NCBI RefSeq assembly: GCF_001591385.1
Contig: NZ_BCUU01000054.1
Span: 1 to 35,797, forward strand
Length of the DNA stretch: 35,797 nt
DNA from: Variovorax soli NBRC 106424
GTDB lineage: Bacteria > Pseudomonadota > Gammaproteobacteria > Burkholderiales > Burkholderiaceae_C
Reading direction: 5' to 3'
The position numbers and the translations under genes were made by a program. Below, in pieces: positions 25,435-35,797 of the stretch; within the stretch, counting starts at the first letter, position 1, and the number at the start of each line of letters is the position of its first letter. The notes under the pieces were generated by a model, which did not search any database, was not told the DNA's origin, and worked only from the letters and a program-made list of their open reading frames with translations.

Positions 25435-26990
25435 GTCTGTGCAGCAATCAGGTCGTACACGGCGTCTTCGCTGCTGCCTTCGGGCAACTCGCCGACCTTG
25501 CGCCGGTCGCGCAGCACGGCGATGCGGTGCGACACGCGCACCACCTCATTCATTTCGGACGAGATGAACAGCACCGACATGCCCGAGGCGGCCAGCCGCA
25601 ATATCTCGTCCATGATTTCCTGCTTAGCCGCCACGTCGATGCCGCGCGTGGGTTCGTCCAGCAGCAGGAGGCGCGGGTCGGTGGCCAGCCAGCGCGCCAG
25701 CATGGCCTTCTGCTGGTTGCCGCCCGACAGCAGGCCGATGGGCGTCTCCACGCTGGGCGTCTTGATGCCCAGCGCCTTCACGAAGCGCTCTGCCAGCTGC
25801 GTCTGCTCGGCGCGCGACAGGTTGCGCCTGAGGCCGAGGCTCGCCTGCAGCGCCAGCGCGATGTTCTCGCGCAGCGACAGCTCCGCGACGATGCCTTCGG
25901 TCTTGCGCTCTTCCGGGCACATGGCCAGGCCATGCTTCACCGCGTCGGCCGGCGCACTCCACTGGACGGCCTCGCCGCCCACGCGCAGCTGCCCGCCGTC
26001 GGACTTGGCCAGGCCGAAGAGCAGTCTCGCCAACTCGGTGCGGCCGGAACCGAGCAGCCCGGCCAGCCCCACCACCTCGCCCGCGCGCAGCTGCAGGTCG
26101 GTGGGCTGCAGCTGGCCGCGCTGGCCCAGTTGCTCGGCGGCCAGCAGCACCGGCGCATCGGCCGCCAGCGCAGGCCGATGCGCGGTGGCGGCCGCGGCCA
26201 TGTCCCACTCGCGCCCGACCATGGCCGAGATCAGGGCCTGCGGCCCGAGTTCGGCGGCCTTCCATTCGCCCACCCAGCTGCCGTTGCGCAGCACCGTGAT
26301 GCGATCGGACACCGCATACACCTGGTTGAGGAAGTGGGTCACGAACAAGATGGCCAGGCCCTGGCCGCGCAGGCGGCGCAGCACCTCGAAGAGCTTGCGC
26401 ACTTCCTCGTCGTCCAGGCTGGAGGTGGGCTCGTCCAGGATCAGCACCTTGGACGATACCGACAGTGCCCGCGCAATGGCCACCATCTGCTGCACCGCCA
26501 CCGGGTAGCTCGACAGCAGCCGCGTCACGTCGATGTCCACGTCCAGCCGCGCCAGCAGCTCGCGCGTGCGCCGGTGCACCGCCGCCCAGTCGATGCGGCG
26601 CCCCTGCAGCCATCCGCGGCGCGGATAGCGGCCGGCGAACACGTTCTCCGCCACCGACAAGTTGGGGCAGAGGTTGACCTCCTGGTAGACCGTGCTGATG
26701 CCCAGCTGCTGCGCCTGCAGCGGCGAGGCGGGGCGAATGGGCCGGCCCTCCAGGTACATGTCGCCGCCGTCGACCGGGTACACGCCCGTCAGCACCTTGA
26801 TGAGCGTGGACTTGCCGGCGCCGTTCTGACCCATGAGCGTGTGGATCTCGCCGGCGCGCAGCCGCAGATGAACGCCCTTGAGCGCCGCCACGCCCAGGAA
26901 CTGCTTGTGAATGCCTTGCAGGTGCAGCACCGCGCCTGCGCCATCGGCGCCCGGCAAGGAAGTGGAAGAATCGGACATGGCCGCGCTCAC
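25431..26990 (-). CDS. ytfR: Sugar ABC transporter ATP-binding protein YtfR
   Basis: YtfR is the tandem ATPase energising the YtfT-YjfF permeases. The 519-residue protein has two ABC domains. The first has Walker A GQNGAGKST, the motif TVYQEVNLCPNLSVAENVF and Walker B ILDEPTSSLD. The second has the family's degenerate P-loop GLLGSGRTEL and retains [15 protein letters not shown] and [12 protein letters not shown]. The start is a GTG at 26990 forming a GTGA overlap with the gguB stop, in keeping with the overlaps throughout this operon; the ATG at 26978, four codons in, is possible. It follows gguB rather than its usual partner ytfQ, which lies four genes upstream. Confidence 0.92.
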   Translation of the reverse strand: MSAAMSDSSTSLPGADGAGAVLHLQGIHKQFLGVAALKGVHLRLRAGEIHTLMGQNGAGKSTLIKVLTGVYPVDGGDMYLEGRPIRPASPLQAQQLGISTVYQEVNLCPNLSVAENVFAGRYPRRGWLQGRRIDWAAVHRRTRELLARLDVDIDVTRLLSSYPVAVQQMVAIARALSVSSKVLILDEPTSSLDDEEVRKLFEVLRRLRGQGLAILFVTHFLNQVYAVSDRITVLRNGSWVGEWKAAELGPQALISAMVGREWDMAAAATAHRPALAADAPVLLAAEQLGQRGQLQPTDLQLRAGEVVGLAGLLGSGRTELARLLFGLAKSDGGQLRVGGEAVQWSAPADAVKHGLAMCPEERKTEGIVAELSLRENIALALQASLGLRRNLSRAEQTQLAERFVKALGIKTPSVETPIGLLSGGNQQKAMLARWLATDPRLLLLDEPTRGIDVAAKQEIMDEILRLAASGMSVLFISSEMNEVVRVSHRIAVLRDRRKVGELPEGSSEDAVYDLIAAQT

Positions 26991-28216
26991 TTGTTCTTGT
27001 TGTAGACGTCGATGAACACCGCCGCCAGCAGCACCAGCCCCTTGATCACCTGCTGGTAGTCGATGCCGATGCCCATGATGGACATGCCGTTGTTCATCAC
27101 GCCCATGATGAAGGCGCCGATGACCGCACCCATCACTCTGCCCACGCCGCCCGAGGCCGAGGCGCCGCCAATGAAGCAGGCCGCGATCACGTCCAGCTCG
27201 AAGCCCAGGCCCGCCTTGGGCGTGGCGGTGTTCAGGCGCGCCGCGAACACCAGCCCGGCCAGCGCCGCCAGCGCGCCCATGTTCACGAAGGTGAGGAAGG
27301 CCAGCCGCTGCGTGTGGATGCCCGACAGCCGCGCCGCCTTCTCGTTGCCGCCCAGCGCATAGATGCGCCGGCCGATGGTGGTGCGGTTGGTGACGAAGTC
27401 GTAGAGCACGATCAGGAGCGCCATCACGATCAGCACGTTCGGCAGCCCCTTGTAGGTGGCCAGCAGGTAGCAGAAGTAGACGATGACCGCGGCGAAGAAC
27501 AGGTTCTTGCCCAGGAAGAAGGCATAGGGTTCGTCTTCCATGCCGTAGCGGGCCAGCCGCGCGCGGCCGCGCATCTTGAAGAACACCAGCGCTACCGCCG
27601 CCGCAATGCCCAGGAGCAGCGAGAACAGCCGCAGCGTCTCACCGTCGAAGGGATCGGCAATGAACCCTGAGCTCAGCCGCTGGAACTGCACCGGAAACGG
27701 CCCCACCGACTGCCCCGCCAGCAGCGCCAGCGTGAGCCCCTTGAACACCAGCATGCCCGCCAGCGTGACGATGAAGGACGGAATGCGCTGGAAGGCCACG
27801 AACCAGCCCTGCGCCGCGCCGATGAGCGCGCCGGCCAGGATGCACACCACGCCGGTGAGGAAGTAGGGCCAGTCGTACTGCACCATCAGCACCGCCGCCA
27901 GCGCGCCGATGAAGCCGCACACCGAACCCACCGACAGGTCGATGTGCCCCGCCACGATCACCAGCAGCATGCCCAGCGCCATGATGACGATGTAGCTGTT
28001 CTGCAGCACCAGGTTGGTGAGGTTGAGCGGCCGCATCAGCGTGCCGTCGGTCAGCACCTGGAACAGCACCATGATCGCCACCAGCGAGATGAGCATGCCG
28101 TACTCGCGCAGGTTGCTCTGCCAGAAGCGCTTGTGGTCGGCCGGCGCGGGCGCCGCCCCCGCCGCGGTGCTCACCGCATGCACTGCGTCCGCGGCCTTTG
28201 CTGCGTCATTGGCCAT
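26987..28216 (-). CDS. gguB: Multiple-sugar ABC transporter permease GguB
   Basis: GguB (also MmsB/XylH-like) is the single permease of the ChvE-GguA-GguB importer. The 409-residue protein has about ten membrane segments, the motif [15 protein letters not shown] (about 88-102), [18 protein letters not shown] and a C-terminal [32 protein letters not shown], all characteristic. Its length exceeds ribose-type permeases because of a loop near 185-260, as expected for this subfamily. An Ala-rich cytoplasmic N-terminus of about 28 residues precedes the first helix. It overlaps gguA by 11 bp and ytfR by 4 bp. Confidence 0.93.
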   Translation of the reverse strand: MANDAAKAADAVHAVSTAAGAAPAPADHKRFWQSNLREYGMLISLVAIMVLFQVLTDGTLMRPLNLTNLVLQNSYIVIMALGMLLVIVAGHIDLSVGSVCGFIGALAAVLMVQYDWPYFLTGVVCILAGALIGAAQGWFVAFQRIPSFIVTLAGMLVFKGLTLALLAGQSVGPFPVQFQRLSSGFIADPFDGETLRLFSLLLGIAAAVALVFFKMRGRARLARYGMEDEPYAFFLGKNLFFAAVIVYFCYLLATYKGLPNVLIVMALLIVLYDFVTNRTTIGRRIYALGGNEKAARLSGIHTQRLAFLTFVNMGALAALAGLVFAARLNTATPKAGLGFELDVIAACFIGGASASGGVGRVMGAVIGAFIMGVMNNGMSIMGIGIDYQQVIKGLVLLAAVFIDVYNKNK

Positions 28217-29768
28217 GATCGCCGCCTCCTGAAGAAGAATTGACGATGACCCGCATGATGCGCTCCTGCGAGGCCTCTGCCACCGGCATTTCCGCCACCA
28301 GCCGGCCTTCGTTCATGACGTAGATGCGATCGCACATGCCCAGCAGCTCGGGCAGCTCGGAAGAAATCATGAGGATGCTCTTTCCCTCGCGCGCCAGCTG
28401 GTCGACGATGGTGTAGATCTCGTACTTGGCGCCCACGTCGATGCCGCGCGTGGGCTCATCCAATATCAGCAGCTCGGGCCGGGTGAAGAGCCATTTGCTC
28501 AGCACCACCTTCTGCTGGTTGCCGCCCGACAGCTGCACCGCATGCTGGGCCACGCCCGAGCAGCGGATCTTCAGCGCCTTGCGGTAGTCGCTGGCCACCT
28601 GGAACTCGCGGCCGGTGTCGAGCACGCCGGCTTCGGACACGGCTCCCAGATTGGCCAGACTGATGTTCTTGCGGATCTCCTCGTCCAGCACCAGGCCCAG
28701 CGCCTTGCGGTCCTCGGTGACGTAGGCAATGCCCTGGGCGATGGCCTTGCTCACCGTGCCGATGTCCACGGGCTTGCCATGCAGGAAGGCGCTGCCGCTG
28801 ATGCGCTGGCCGTAGGACTTGCCGAACACGCTCATGGCGAACTCGGTGCGCCCCGCGCCCATGAGCCCGGCAATGCCCACGATCTCGCCGCGCCGCACAT
28901 TCAGGTTCACGCCCTTGACCACTTCGCGCTCCGCGTGCTGCGCATGGTGCACGCGCCAGTCGCGCACCTCGAACACCACCTCGCCGATCTGCGGATCGCG
29001 CTGCGGATAGCGGTGCGCCATGTCGCGGCCCACCATGCCGCGGATGATGCGGTCTTCGCTCACCGCGTCGGCGCGGCAGTCCAGCGTCTCGACCGTGGCG
29101 CCGTCGCGCAGCACGGTGATCGAATCGGCCACCTTCGAAATTTCGTTGAGCTTGTGCGAAATGAGGATGGACGTGATGCCGTGCGCCTTGAGCTCCAGCA
29201 GCAGTTGCAGCAGCGCGTCGCTGTCGCTCTCGTTGAGGCTGGCGGTGGGCTCGTCCAGGATGAGCAGCTTCACGTCCTTGGACAGCGCCTTGGCAATTTC
29301 GACCAGCTGCTGCTTGCCCACGCCCAGGTGCGTGACCGGCGTGGTGGGCGCCTCCTTCAGGCCCACCTTGGCCAGCAGCGCGCGCGTCTGCTGGTAGGCC
29401 TCCATCCAGTCGATGATGCCGCCGCGCGCGCGCTCGTTGCCCAGGAAGATGTTCTCGGCAATGGACAGAAGCGGCACCAGCGCCAGCTCCTGGTGGATGA
29501 TGATGATGCCCAGCTTCTCGCTGTCGTCGATACCCTTGAAGCGCCGCACCTCGCCGCCGAAGCGGATGTCGCCCGAGTACGAGCCGGCCGGGTAGACGCC
29601 GCTGAGCACCTTCATCAGCGTCGACTTGCCCGCGCCGTTCTCGCCCACCAGCGCGTGAATCTCGCCGGCGCGCACGGCGAGATTCACGTTGTCCAGTGCG
29701 TTGACCCCCGGAAATGTCTTGGTGATGCCGCGCATTTCCAGGAGCAGCTCTCCCTGCCCAGCGGTCAT
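28206..29768 (-). CDS. gguA: Multiple-sugar ABC transporter ATP-binding protein GguA
   Basis: GguA is the tandem ATPase of the ChvE importer. The 520-residue protein has Walker [10 protein letters not shown] in the first domain, the subfamily segment [31 protein letters not shown] and [13 protein letters not shown]. The second domain has [45 protein letters not shown] and [14 protein letters not shown]. These match GguA/XylG-like proteins. The ATG overlaps the chvE stop (ATGA, 29765-29768). GguA and GguB are strictly paired, so this is a complete importer with chvE. Confidence 0.94.
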   Translation of the reverse strand: MTAGQGELLLEMRGITKTFPGVNALDNVNLAVRAGEIHALVGENGAGKSTLMKVLSGVYPAGSYSGDIRFGGEVRRFKGIDDSEKLGIIIIHQELALVPLLSIAENIFLGNERARGGIIDWMEAYQQTRALLAKVGLKEAPTTPVTHLGVGKQQLVEIAKALSKDVKLLILDEPTASLNESDSDALLQLLLELKAHGITSILISHKLNEISKVADSITVLRDGATVETLDCRADAVSEDRIIRGMVGRDMAHRYPQRDPQIGEVVFEVRDWRVHHAQHAEREVVKGVNLNVRRGEIVGIAGLMGAGRTEFAMSVFGKSYGQRISGSAFLHGKPVDIGTVSKAIAQGIAYVTEDRKALGLVLDEEIRKNISLANLGAVSEAGVLDTGREFQVASDYRKALKIRCSGVAQHAVQLSGGNQQKVVLSKWLFTRPELLILDEPTRGIDVGAKYEIYTIVDQLAREGKSILMISSELPELLGMCDRIYVMNEGRLVAEMPVAEASQERIMRVIVNSSSGGGDHGQ

Positions 29769-30841
29769 TTGATCTGCGATTCCTTGTAGTAGCCGCTGTC
29801 CACCAGCACCTGCTTCCAGTTGCTCGCATCCACGCTCACCGGCTTGAGCAGGTACGAGGGCACCACCTTCACGCCGTTGTTGTAGGTCTTGGTGTCGTTC
29901 ACCTCGGGCGTCTTGCCGGCCATCATCGCGTCGACCATGGACACGGTGACCTTGGCCAGTTCGCGCGTGTCCTTGAAGATGGTGGAGGTCTGCTCCTTGC
30001 GCAGCATCGACTTCACCGACGGCACTTCGGCGTCCTGGCCCGTGACCACCGGCATCTTCAGCGAGCCCGATCCATAGCCCACGCCCTTGAGCGAGGACAG
30101 GATGCCGATCGACAGGCCGTCGTAGGGCGACAGCACCGCGTCCACATGCTCCTTGCTGTAGTAGGCCGACAGCAGGTTGTCCATGCGCGCCTGCGCCACT
30201 GCGCCGTCCCAGCGCAGCGTGCCCACCTTGTCCATGCCCATCTGCTTGCTGCGCACCACCAGCTTGCCGCTCTTGATGTAGGGGTCCAGCACCGACATCG
30301 CGCCGTTGTAGAAGAAGAAGGCGTTGTTGTCGTCGGGCGAGCCGCCGAACAGCTCGATGTTGTAGGGCCCCTTGCCGCCCTTGAGGTCGAGCGCCTTCTC
30401 GATCGACTGGGCCTGCAGCACGCCCACCTGGAAGTTGTCGAAGGTGGCGTAGTAGTCCACGTTCTTCGAGCCGCGGATCAGCCGGTCATAGGCGATGACC
30501 TTCACGCCCTTGTCCGCCGCCTTCTGCAACACGTCCGACAGCGTGGTGCCGTCGATGGCGGCGATGACCAGCACCTTCGGCCCCTTGGTGAGCATGTTCT
30601 CGATCTGCGCCAGCTGGTTCGGAATGTCGTCTTCCGCGTACTGCAGGTCGGCCTTGTAGCCCTTTTCCTTGAGCTGCTTGACCATGTTGTCGCCGTCGGC
30701 GATCCAGCGCGCCGAGGACTTGGTGGGCATGGACACGGCCACCAGGCCCTTGTCCTGCGCGAGGACGAGCGATGCGGTGCCCATGAGCCCCGTGGCGGCC
30801 ACGGAGGCCACCAGGGTCTTGAGGAAGGTGCTGCGTTTCAT
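29765..30841 (-). CDS. chvE: Periplasmic multiple-sugar-binding protein ChvE
   Basis: ChvE binds aldoses such as arabinose, galactose, xylose and glucose and delivers them to GguAB; in Agrobacterium it also signals to VirA. The 358-residue protein has a signal peptide (about 1-29, ending VLAQ) and a periplasmic binding protein fold with [92 protein letters not shown] and [15 protein letters not shown], all typical of ChvE. An AAGGAG ribosome-binding site precedes the ATG at 30841. It is separated from ytfQ by a 167-bp gap with a hairpin array, while its own downstream genes overlap. Confidence 0.94.
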   Translation of the reverse strand: MKRSTFLKTLVASVAATGLMGTASLVLAQDKGLVAVSMPTKSSARWIADGDNMVKQLKEKGYKADLQYAEDDIPNQLAQIENMLTKGPKVLVIAAIDGTTLSDVLQKAADKGVKVIAYDRLIRGSKNVDYYATFDNFQVGVLQAQSIEKALDLKGGKGPYNIELFGGSPDDNNAFFFYNGAMSVLDPYIKSGKLVVRSKQMGMDKVGTLRWDGAVAQARMDNLLSAYYSKEHVDAVLSPYDGLSIGILSSLKGVGYGSGSLKMPVVTGQDAEVPSVKSMLRKEQTSTIFKDTRELAKVTVSMVDAMMAGKTPEVNDTKTYNNGVKVVPSYLLKPVSVDASNWKQVLVDSGYYKESQIK

Positions 30842-30907
30842 GATTGCGGTCTCCTTGATGTGTTGTGCGTGGTTCGTGTCGCGGAATCCAACCGGCCGGC
30901 GAAGCCA

Positions 30908-31005
30908 GGCCCGTTCGGGGCCGCCGCGGAACTGGCTTTGCCAGGCCGCAGGCGGCGCCCCCTCGAAGGGGGTGGGCGGACCTGCGAAGCAGGGTAGCCT
31001 GGGGG
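30908..31005. repeat. Array of four hairpins between ytfQ and chvE
   Basis: Four short hairpins stand in a row: GGCCC/GGGCC (30908-30922), CTGGC-TTT-GCCAG (30932-30944), CCCCCT/AGGGGG with a 3-base loop (30958-30972) and CCTGC-GAA-GCAGG (30981-30993). The composition resembles a dispersed REP-like intergenic element I associate with Variovorax and relatives. Placed between the binding-protein gene ytfQ and the rest of the operon, it could protect ytfQ mRNA from 3' decay or dampen downstream transcription. Confidence 0.6.
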
Positions 31006-31008
31006 TGG

Positions 31009-31974
31009 TCAATATTTCCGCTTCGGGAACTCGGCGGCCGCCACTTCCATCGGGAAGATGCCTTCCTCCGTGATGATCCGCTTGGGCACCGGCTTGCCGG
31101 CCACGATGTCCTTCACCGCGCTCATCAGCTGCGGGCCCAGCAGCGGGCTGCATTCCACGCTCACGTTGAGCTTGCCGGCCATCATGGCTTCGAAGGCGCC
31201 CTTCACCGCATCGATGGAGATGATGGTGATGTCCTTGGCCGGCTTCATGCCCGCTTCCTCGATGGCCTGGATGGCGCCGATCGCCATGTCGTCGTTGTGC
31301 GCATACAGCACATTGATCTTCTTGCCCTCGGCCTTCAGGAAGGCTTCCATCACTTCCTTGCCCTTGGCGCGGGTGAAGTCGCCGGTCTGCGAGCGAATGA
31401 TCTTGAACTTGGGGTCGGCCTTGATGATTTCCTCGAAGCCCTTCTTGCGGTCGATGGCCGGCGCCGAGCCCACGGTGCCCTGCAGTTCCACGATGTTGAT
31501 GGGGCCGGGGTTGCCCTTCATCTTCTCCACCAGCCAGCGGCCGGCCTTGCGGCCTTCCTCTGTGAAGTCGGAGCCCATGAAGGTGACGTACAGGCTGTCG
31601 TCCTTCACCTTCACCGAGCGGTCGGTCAGCACCACCGGGATCTTGGCGGCCTTGGCCTCGCGCAGCACCGTCTCGAAGCCGGTTTCCACCACCGGCGAGA
31701 AGGCGATCACGTCCACCTTCTGCGCGATGTAGGAGCGGATGGCCTTGATCTGGTTCTCCTGCTTCTGCTGCGCGTCCGAGAACTTCAGGTCGATGCCCGC
31801 CTCGGCCGCCGAGGACTTGATCGACTCGGTGTTGGCGGTGCGCCATTCGCTTTCCGCGCCCACCTGGGCAAAGCCCAGCACGATCTTCTTCTGCGCGAAG
31901 GCCGAGAGCGGCAGCGCGCCGGTGAGCGATGCAGCCGCCATGGCCGCCGTGAGAGTGCGTCGATTGAGGGTCAT
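31009..31974 (-). CDS. ytfQ: Periplasmic sugar-binding protein YtfQ
   Basis: The 321-residue protein closely follows E. coli YtfQ as I recall it: [100 protein letters not shown] and [21 protein letters not shown]. coli YtfQ binds galactofuranose and galactopyranose. A signal peptide (about 1-28, ending SAFAQ) directs it to the periplasm. I take the ATG at 31974, which follows AAGGAG; an upstream in-frame ATG at 32034 would add 20 residues before the signal peptide and is rejected. Its partners ytfR, ytfT and yjfF lie downstream beyond chvE-gguAB. Confidence 0.93.
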   Translation of the reverse strand: MTLNRRTLTAAMAAASLTGALPLSAFAQKKIVLGFAQVGAESEWRTANTESIKSSAAEAGIDLKFSDAQQKQENQIKAIRSYIAQKVDVIAFSPVVETGFETVLREAKAAKIPVVLTDRSVKVKDDSLYVTFMGSDFTEEGRKAGRWLVEKMKGNPGPINIVELQGTVGSAPAIDRKKGFEEIIKADPKFKIIRSQTGDFTRAKGKEVMEAFLKAEGKKINVLYAHNDDMAIGAIQAIEEAGMKPAKDITIISIDAVKGAFEAMMAGKLNVSVECSPLLGPQLMSAVKDIVAGKPVPKRIITEEGIFPMEVAAAEFPKRKY

Positions 31975-32030
31975 GGTGTCTCCTTGTCTTTCGTAGGGTT
32001 TGAGGTTGAGAAAGAGGCTCCCTGCTTTTG

Positions 32031-33485
32031 TCACGCCAGCATGTAGCCGGTCTTGAGCACGGTGTAGAACTCCGCGGCCTGCCGCCCCTGTGCGCGCGGC
32101 CCGTAGCCCGATGCCTTGCGCCCGCCGAAGGGCACGTGGTGGTCCTCGCTGGTGGTGGGCAAGTTGACCATGGTCATGCCCACCTTCGCGTGGCGGCGGA
32201 AGTGCGTGGCATGCGCCAGCGAGCGGGTGCAGATGCCGGCCACCAGGCCCCAGGGCGTGTCATTGGCCAGCGCCAGCGCATGCTCGTAGTCGTCGGCGCG
32301 CAGCACACAGGACAGCGGGCCGAAGATCTCGTCGCGCGCGATGCGGTGCTGCGGCTGCGCCAGGAAGAGCGCCGGGCTCATGTAGTGGCCGCGGCTGGGC
32401 TGGTTCAGCGCCTCGCCGCCACAGAGGAGTTCCGCACCCTCCTCCCGCGCGCCGCGCACCGCTTCGAGATGGCGCTCCAGGTGCGGCGCATCCACCAGCG
32501 GCCCCAGTTCGACGCCTTTCTCCAGCGCATGGCCCACGCGCAGCGCCGCCACCCGCTGGCGCAGCCGCGCCACGAAGGCGTCGTGCAGCGGCGCTTCCAC
32601 AATGAGCCGGCTCGACGCGGTACAGCGCTGGCCGCCCCAGCTGTAGGCGCCGCCCAGGGCGCACTCCACCGCGCGCTCCAGGTCGGCGTCGCCCATCACC
32701 ACGAGCGCGTTGTTGCCGCCCATTTCCAGCTGCACCCGCGTGCGCCGCTTGGCCGCGCCCTGCAGCACGCGCGCGCCCACCGCGGCCGAGCCGGTGAAGC
32801 TGACGGCATCCACCTGCGGGCTCTCGACCAGCGTGGCGCCCAGTTCGCGTCCGCTGCCCATCAGCAGGTTGAAGGCACCGGCGGGAAGCGCGGCGCGGCT
32901 GATGATCTCGGCCAGCATCCAGCCGCAGGCGGGCACCAGCTCCGAAGGCTTGAACACCACGCTGTTGCCGAAGGCCAGCGCCGGTGCGATCTTGCGCGCC
33001 GCGGCCGACAACGGCGCGCTCCACGAGGTGATGAGCGCCACCACGCCCACCGGCTCGCGCGTCACGTCCACCTGCACGCCGGGACGCACCGAATCCAGCG
33101 TCTCGCCGCCGCTGCGCAGCGCCTCGCCGGCAAAGTACTTGAAGATCTGCGCCGCGCGCAGCGCCTCGGCCACCGCCTCGGGCAGCGGCTTGCCCTGCTC
33201 GCGCGCCAGCAGCAGGCCCAGCTCGTCCTTGCGCGCCAGCAGTTCGCTGCCGATGGCATCGAGCGCGTCGGCGCGGCGCTGCGAGCTGCTGTGGCCCCAG
33301 GCCGCGAAGGCATCGGCGGCGGCGCGCACCGCCCGCTCGGCCTGCCGCCGGTCGGCGCGCGCGTATTCGGCCACGACCTCGCCCGTGTCGGAGGGGTTGC
33401 GCCGGATGCCCGTGGTCGCGCCCGTCTCCCAACGACCGTTGATGTATTGCCTGGCGCTGTGCTGATGAGGTTCGCTTCGCTTCAA
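32031..33485 (-). CDS. Aldehyde dehydrogenase, probable 2-oxoglutarate semialdehyde dehydrogenase
   Basis: This 484-residue NAD(P)-dependent aldehyde dehydrogenase has FKPSE (Lys179), FTGS (230-233), the general base Glu254 in LEMGG, catalytic Cys288 in [13 protein letters not shown] and a C-terminal [19 protein letters not shown] like 2-oxoglutarate (2,5-dioxovalerate) semialdehyde dehydrogenases. That reaction ends the non-phosphorylating oxidation of arabinose or galactarate. Oddly, the usual PWN motif before the nucleotide-binding region reads SWS (154-156), so the oxyanion-hole Asn appears to be Ser156; its spacing to Glu254 and Cys288 fits the family. The start is a TTG at 33485: no ATG or GTG is in frame before the conserved YINGRW. 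It leads the sugar importer operon, 56 bp before ytfQ, and is divergent from the LysR gene. Confidence 0.85.
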   Translation of the reverse strand: MKRSEPHQHSARQYINGRWETGATTGIRRNPSDTGEVVAEYARADRRQAERAVRAAADAFAAWGHSSSQRRADALDAIGSELLARKDELGLLLAREQGKPLPEAVAEALRAAQIFKYFAGEALRSGGETLDSVRPGVQVDVTREPVGVVALITSWSAPLSAAARKIAPALAFGNSVVFKPSELVPACGWMLAEIISRAALPAGAFNLLMGSGRELGATLVESPQVDAVSFTGSAAVGARVLQGAAKRRTRVQLEMGGNNALVVMGDADLERAVECALGGAYSWGGQRCTASSRLIVEAPLHDAFVARLRQRVAALRVGHALEKGVELGPLVDAPHLERHLEAVRGAREEGAELLCGGEALNQPSRGHYMSPALFLAQPQHRIARDEIFGPLSCVLRADDYEHALALANDTPWGLVAGICTRSLAHATHFRRHAKVGMTMVNLPTTSEDHHVPFGGRKASGYGPRAQGRQAAEFYTVLKTGYMLA

Positions 33486-33574
33486 GGTGCGGCGGAGTGT
33501 AGGAATCTCACCGATAGCTTTCCAATCAATATTTGGGCTGAATCGATATCCAATTTCGGATTCATGGAAACCCT
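33486..33574. promoter_or_regulatory. Divergent promoter/operator region between the sugar operon and lysR
   Basis: This 89-bp AT-richer gap holds two TCCAAT copies 29 bp apart (33521-33526 and 33550-33555). Each sits in a small inverted repeat: CCAA-N7-TTGG (33522-33536) and ATCC-N6-GGAT (33548-33561). Such paired sites suit a divergently encoded LysR regulator. On the minus strand TTGGAT and TATTGA, 16 bp apart (33554 to 33527), could be the promoter of the aldehyde dehydrogenase operon. Confidence 0.45.
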
Positions 33575-34534
33575 GTGACCCACTACACCCACTGGTTCAT
33601 CCGCGCGCGGCTGAAAACGAGGCAATTGCTCTTACTCGTGGCGCTGGCGGAGGAAGGCAACATCCACCGCGCCGCCCAGGTGCTCAACATGACGCAGCCG
33701 GCCGCCTCCAAGCTGCTGAAAGACCTGGAGGACGTGCTGGAGGTGCCGCTGTTCGAGCGCCTGCCGCGCGGCATGCGCCCCACCTGGTACGGCGAAACCA
33801 TGATCCGCCACGCCCGCGTGGCCCTGGCGAGCCTCAACCAGGCGCACGACGAGCTGGCCGGGCTCAAGGCCGGGCGCTTCGGCCAGGTGGCGGTGGGCTG
33901 CATCACCGCGCCGGGGCTCACGCTGCTGCCGCCGGCCGTGGCGCGCGTGAAGAAGGAGCACCCCAGCCTGCGCGTGTCGCTGGAAATCGAGACCAGCCCC
34001 GTGCTGCTGGAGCGCCTGGCCCAGGGCAAGCTCGACATATTGATCGCACGGCTCTTCGCCGAACACGACAAGTCGCAGCTGCGCTACGAGGCGCTGGTGG
34101 AAGAGCCCATCAGCGCCATGGTGCGCCCCGGCCATCCGCTGCTGGGCATGAGCGGGCTCACGCTGCGCGACCTGCTCTCGGCCGGCTGGATCGTGCCGCC
34201 GGCAGGCAGCGTGCTGCGGCACCGCTTCGACCTCATGTTCCAGGAGGAAGGGCTGGCGCCGCCCATCAACCTGATCGAGACCTCGTCGCTGCTCTTCATC
34301 ACCCGCATGCTGCAGCAAAGCGACATGGTGGCCATCGTGGCCAACGACGTGGCGCGCTACTACGCGGCGCACGGCATCGTCACGGTGCTGCCGGTGGCGA
34401 TGAACTGCCAGATGGACGCCTTCGGGGTGATCACCCGCACCGACCGGCTGCTCTCGCCGGCCGCGCAGGTGATGATGCGTTCGCTCAAGGCGGTGTGCCA
34501 GGAGGTGTACGGCAAGCGGCTGGAGCCTGTGTAG
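33575..34534 (+). CDS. LysR-family regulator, GbpR-like
   Basis: The 319-residue protein has an N-terminal winged helix-turn-helix (about 13-72, RQLLLLVALAEEGNIHRAAQVLNMTQPAASKLLKDLED) and a LysR effector-binding domain (about 100-305). It is divergent from the aldehyde dehydrogenase/importer operon and is its likely activator or repressor, responding to a sugar. In Agrobacterium the LysR protein GbpR controls chvE in response to arabinose and galactose, so a GbpR-like role is inferred from context. The start is the GTG at 33575, the only suitable codon before the helix-turn-helix; a 4-codon ATG frame (33564) ends on it as a GTGA overlap. A strong intrinsic terminator follows the gene. Confidence 0.88.
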   Translation: MTHYTHWFIRARLKTRQLLLLVALAEEGNIHRAAQVLNMTQPAASKLLKDLEDVLEVPLFERLPRGMRPTWYGETMIRHARVALASLNQAHDELAGLKAGRFGQVAVGCITAPGLTLLPPAVARVKKEHPSLRVSLEIETSPVLLERLAQGKLDILIARLFAEHDKSQLRYEALVEEPISAMVRPGHPLLGMSGLTLRDLLSAGWIVPPAGSVLRHRFDLMFQEEGLAPPINLIETSSLLFITRMLQQSDMVAIVANDVARYYAAHGIVTVLPVAMNCQMDAFGVITRTDRLLSPAAQVMMRSLKAVCQEVYGKRLEPV

Positions 34535-34553
34535 GCCACCCATTGCAATGCAG

Positions 34554-34574
34554 GCATCCTTCGATGCTTTTTTT
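34554..34574 (+). terminator. Intrinsic terminator after lysR
   Basis: GCATC-CTTC-GATGC (34554-34567) is a perfect 5-bp stem with a tetraloop followed directly by seven T residues (34568-34574). It begins 19 bp after the lysR stop and separates lysR from the lactonase gene. Confidence 0.75.
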
Positions 34575-34579
34575 CGCTC

Positions 34580-34608
34580 TTTTCGGCATGCCTTGGCGTT
34601 GCTAGCAT
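34580..34608 (+). promoter_or_regulatory. Candidate promoter for the lactonase-dehydrogenase unit
   Basis: A TAGCAT -10-like box (34603-34608) lies 17 bp after a weak TTTTCG (34580-34585), just past the lysR terminator. Since the terminator isolates the next gene, a promoter is expected here. Judged by eye. Confidence 0.35.
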
Positions 34609-34659
34609 CGGCGCCCACCGCGCACCGGATGTGATGGCGCGGCAACAAGGAGACACACC

Positions 34660-35797
<1,138 letters not shown>

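Noticed and set aside
31975..32034. ATG at 32034 as start of ytfQ
   Set aside because: It would put 20 residues ahead of a good signal peptide, while the ATG at 31974 has a strong AAGGAG site.

Overview
The window is GC-rich DNA with dense, tightly overlapping genes typical of a free-living or plant/soil-associated betaproteobacterium. The protein families, their order (a type II secretion locus ordered K-L-M-N-D-E-F, twin cyanophycin synthetases with a DUF1854/ABC pair, a ChvE-GguAB sugar importer) and an intergenic hairpin element of a kind I associate with Variovorax-like genomes suggest the Comamonadaceae. The genus is inference, not proof. I see no rRNA, tRNA, CRISPR array, insertion sequence or phage gene.

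Region 1 (1-9187, plus strand): the 3' part of a type II secretion operon, gspK (5' end cut off by the window edge), gspL, gspM, gspN, gspD, gspE and gspF, followed 2 bp later by a HAD-type 5'-nucleotidase. Region 2 (9292-13253, plus): an SbmA/BacA/YddA-like ABC transporter with a probable terminator, then a 330-bp regulatory gap with a near-perfect palindrome over a possible promoter, then a large Tat-type lipoprotein of the pectate lyase family 10 type.

Region 3 (13254-21718): a cyanophycin block. On the minus strand lie an ABC exporter with an N-terminal soluble domain, a DUF1854 protein and queC. Divergently, on the plus strand, lie two cyanophycin synthetase paralogues. The first keeps its ATP-grasp half but has lost the Mur-ligase P-loop and the C-terminal domain. 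The second is complete. Region 4 (21719-23257, plus): a Phd/YefM-ParE-type toxin-antitoxin pair with a palindromic operator, and a small secreted Pro/Thr-rich protein.

Region 5 (23330-35797): a pentose/hexose uptake and oxidation locus. A minus-strand operon encodes an aldehyde dehydrogenase and seven importer genes in the order ytfQ, chvE, gguA, gguB, ytfR, ytfT, yjfF, so one complete importer sits inside the gene set of another. Divergent from it are a LysR regulator (with its own intrinsic terminator), an SMP-30 lactonase and the start of a short-chain dehydrogenase. Together dehydrogenase, lactonase and semialdehyde dehydrogenase fit a non-phosphorylating oxidative route for L-arabinose and/or D-galactose. 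Such sugars are released from pectin and arabinogalactan side chains, which may connect functionally with the pectate lyase and the secretion system.

Most notable: the nested sugar importers; the degenerate CphA' beside a full CphA with a divergent ABC/DUF1854 pair; an aldehyde dehydrogenase lacking the usual oxyanion-hole asparagine; a probable CTG start for the lactonase; and several well-formed operators and hairpins.
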